Source: JABDAD01 sp964409695
GTDB taxonomy: Bacteria > Pseudomonadota > Alphaproteobacteria > Rickettsiales > Rickettsiaceae
Length of the DNA: 42,307 nt
Assembly: GCA_964409695.1 (NCBI GenBank)
Contig: CAYPDX010000006.1
Span: 1 to 42,307, forward strand
Direction of reading: 5' to 3'
Position 1 is the first letter of the stretch. Each line of letters opens with the position of its first letter. Shown one piece after another: positions 41,122-42,307 of this stretch. Made by a program: the position numbers and the translations under genes. Under the pieces are notes generated by a model. That model did not search any database, had not been told where the DNA came from, and saw only the letters and a program-made list of their open reading frames with translations.

Positions 41122-42306
41122 ATGTCAAAGGATGTATTTAAGAGGGATAAGCCGCATTGTAACGTAGGTACGATAGGGCACGTGGATCATGGGAAGACGT
41201 CATTGACGGCTGCGATAACGAAAATTTTGGCTGAGAGCGGTGGGGCTAAGGAGAAGAAGTATGATGAGATTGATGCTGCTCCTGAAGAGAGAGAAAGAGG
41301 TATTACGATTTCAACGGCTCACGTTGAATATGAAACAGCGAAGAGGCACTATGCGCACGTTGACTGTCCTGGACATGCTGACTATGTAAAGAATATGATT
41401 ACAGGAGCAGCTCAGATGGACGGGGCTATATTAGTAGTATCAGCAGCAGATGGACCGATGCCACAAACAAGAGAACATATTGTTTTAGCTCATCAGGTTG
41501 GAGTGCCAGCGATAGTAGTATTTTTGAACAAAGTGGATATGGTAGATGATCCAGAATTGTTAGAATTGGTTGAACTTGAAGTAAGAGACTTGCTCAACAA
41601 GTATGATTTTCCTGGGGATGATGTACCAGTTATTAAAGGGTCAGCACTTGCTGCTCTTGAAGGTAAGCCAGAAGGAAAAGAAGCTATACTTAAATTGATG
41701 GAAGCTGTTGATTCATATATACCGCAACCAGAGAGAGCTCTTGATAAGCCGTTCTTGATGCCAATAGAAGATGTATTTTCTATATCAGGCCGTGGGACTG
41801 TGGTTACAGGAAGGATTGAGAAAGGAGTTGTAAAGGTTGGAGAGGAGATAGAGATTGTTGGGTTTGTACCTACAGTTAAGACAACATGTACTGGAGTAGA
41901 GATGTTCAGGAAGTTGCTTGATCAAGGGCAGGCGGGAGATAATGTTGGCGTATTGCTTCGTGGTACAAAGAGAGAGGATGTGACAAGAGGTCAGGTTTTA
42001 GCTAAGCCTGGTTCAGTGACGCCACATACAGAGTTTGAAGCAGAGATCTATGTATTATCGAAAGATGAAGGCGGAAGACACACACCATTTTTCAATAACT
42101 ATAGGCCTCAATTCTATTTTAGAACAACGGACGTTACTGGAGAGATAATGTTGCCAGCTGGGAAAGAGATGGTAATGCCTGGAGATAATGCGAATTTGGT
42201 GGTAAAACTTATAGCACCGGTTGCAATGGATCCTGGTTTAAGATTTGCTATCCGTGAAGGTGGTAGAACTGTTGGCGCTGGTGTTGTAGCTAAAATTTTA
42301 GTTTAA
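41122..42306 (+). CDS. tuf: Elongation factor Tu
   Basis: EF-Tu delivers aminoacyl-tRNA to the ribosome. G1 is GHVDHGKTSL (about residues 19-28), followed by the effector loop EERERGITISTAHVEYET, DCPGHADYVKNMITGAAQMD, and G4 NKVDMVDD. Domains II and III are complete, with GRGTVVTGRIEKGVVKVG and GGRHTPFFNNYRPQFYFRTT. The 394 residues are standard, and the stop is one base from the window end. AGAGAG lies nine bases upstream of the ATG. Its codon use differs from fusA: more AAG, GGG, ACG, GCG and TTG up to about 42230, then the GGT/CGT-rich style of the neighbouring genes for the last ~70 bases. Confidence 0.98.
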   Translation: MSKDVFKRDKPHCNVGTIGHVDHGKTSLTAAITKILAESGGAKEKKYDEIDAAPEERERGITISTAHVEYETAKRHYAHVDCPGHADYVKNMITGAAQMDGAILVVSAADGPMPQTREHIVLAHQVGVPAIVVFLNKVDMVDDPELLELVELEVRDLLNKYDFPGDDVPVIKGSALAALEGKPEGKEAILKLMEAVDSYIPQPERALDKPFLMPIEDVFSISGRGTVVTGRIEKGVVKVGEEIEIVGFVPTVKTTCTGVEMFRKLLDQGQAGDNVGVLLRGTKREDVTRGQVLAKPGSVTPHTEFEAEIYVLSKDEGGRHTPFFNNYRPQFYFRTTDVTGEIMLPAGKEMVMPGDNANLVVKLIAPVAMDPGLRFAIREGGRTVGAGVVAKILV

Positions 42307-42307
42307 T

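Overview
The window comes from an AT-rich alphaproteobacterial genome, most likely an intracellular member of the order Rickettsiales outside the genus Rickettsia. The evidence is a CtrA-type response regulator, a split VirB/VirD4 type IV secretion cluster (virB8-virB9-virB10-virB11-virD4 without virB2-B6), a Rickettsia-like citrate synthase and PNPase, an S12 with Pro at position 88, amino-acid uptake genes, many short palindromic repeats between genes, and a decayed ABC-transporter gene. I cannot name the species.

Layout. 1-8 kb: the 5' part of tRNA-Gly(GCC), ctrA, miaA, a phosphomannomutase/phosphoglucomutase, tsaB (+), an unknown 441-residue repeat protein, a DUF465/YdcH protein and the ABC-F ATPase uup. 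8-10 kb: gltA and a divergent dksA. 10-15.5 kb: the tightly overlapped virB8-B9-B10-B11-D4 operon. 15.5-20.5 kb, minus strand: carD, tilS, ftsH and mrp. 20.6-29.1 kb, plus strand: mnmA, then two amino-acid transporters, hisS, a CorC/HlyC-like protein and ccmF, the last four overlapping end to start. 29.1-31.7 kb, minus strand: exonuclease III, a second unknown protein paralogous to the 441-residue one, and queF. 31.7-36.1 kb: truB, rpsO, pnp and rsfS. 36.1-37.9 kb: a gene-poor accessory stretch with a tiny antitoxin-like ORF, a Vat/XAT-type acetyltransferase, an unrecognised ORF and an ABC-exporter pseudogene. 37.9 kb to the end: the str operon rpsL-rpsG-fusA, then tuf.

Two repeat families account for much of the intergenic DNA. 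Family E (five copies, 75-132 bp) consists of long imperfect palindromes. Each sits just behind the stop codon of a gene (tsaB, pnp, rpsO, fusA, carD) and is always oriented with that gene. Most of each stem differs between copies, but the apex follows one pattern, CAC-N-TA / short A-rich loop / TA-N'-G. In the four intact copies the N-N' pair is T-A, C-G, A-T and G-C, so every Watson-Crick pair is represented. This is the most interesting signal in the window. Family P (five copies, up to about 190 bp) is MITE-like, with a conserved tail beginning CAAAAATGTTGATTG and a GCGGGAT hairpin. Two near-full-length copies face each other across mrp.

The other main lead is the pair of paralogous, coiled-coil-like proteins of unknown function (441 and 271 residues). 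They share a ~51-residue repeat, a C-terminal SGID block and a basic tail ending in TR. In a genome carrying a VirB/D4 system they are candidate secreted effectors, but that is inference.

Functionally the window is mostly housekeeping: tRNA modification (miaA, tsaB, tilS, mnmA, queF, truB), translation (rpsO, rpsL, rpsG, fusA, tuf, hisS, rsfS), RNA turnover (pnp), membrane proteolysis (ftsH), transcriptional control (ctrA, dksA, carD), plus host-interaction and nutrient-scavenging genes.
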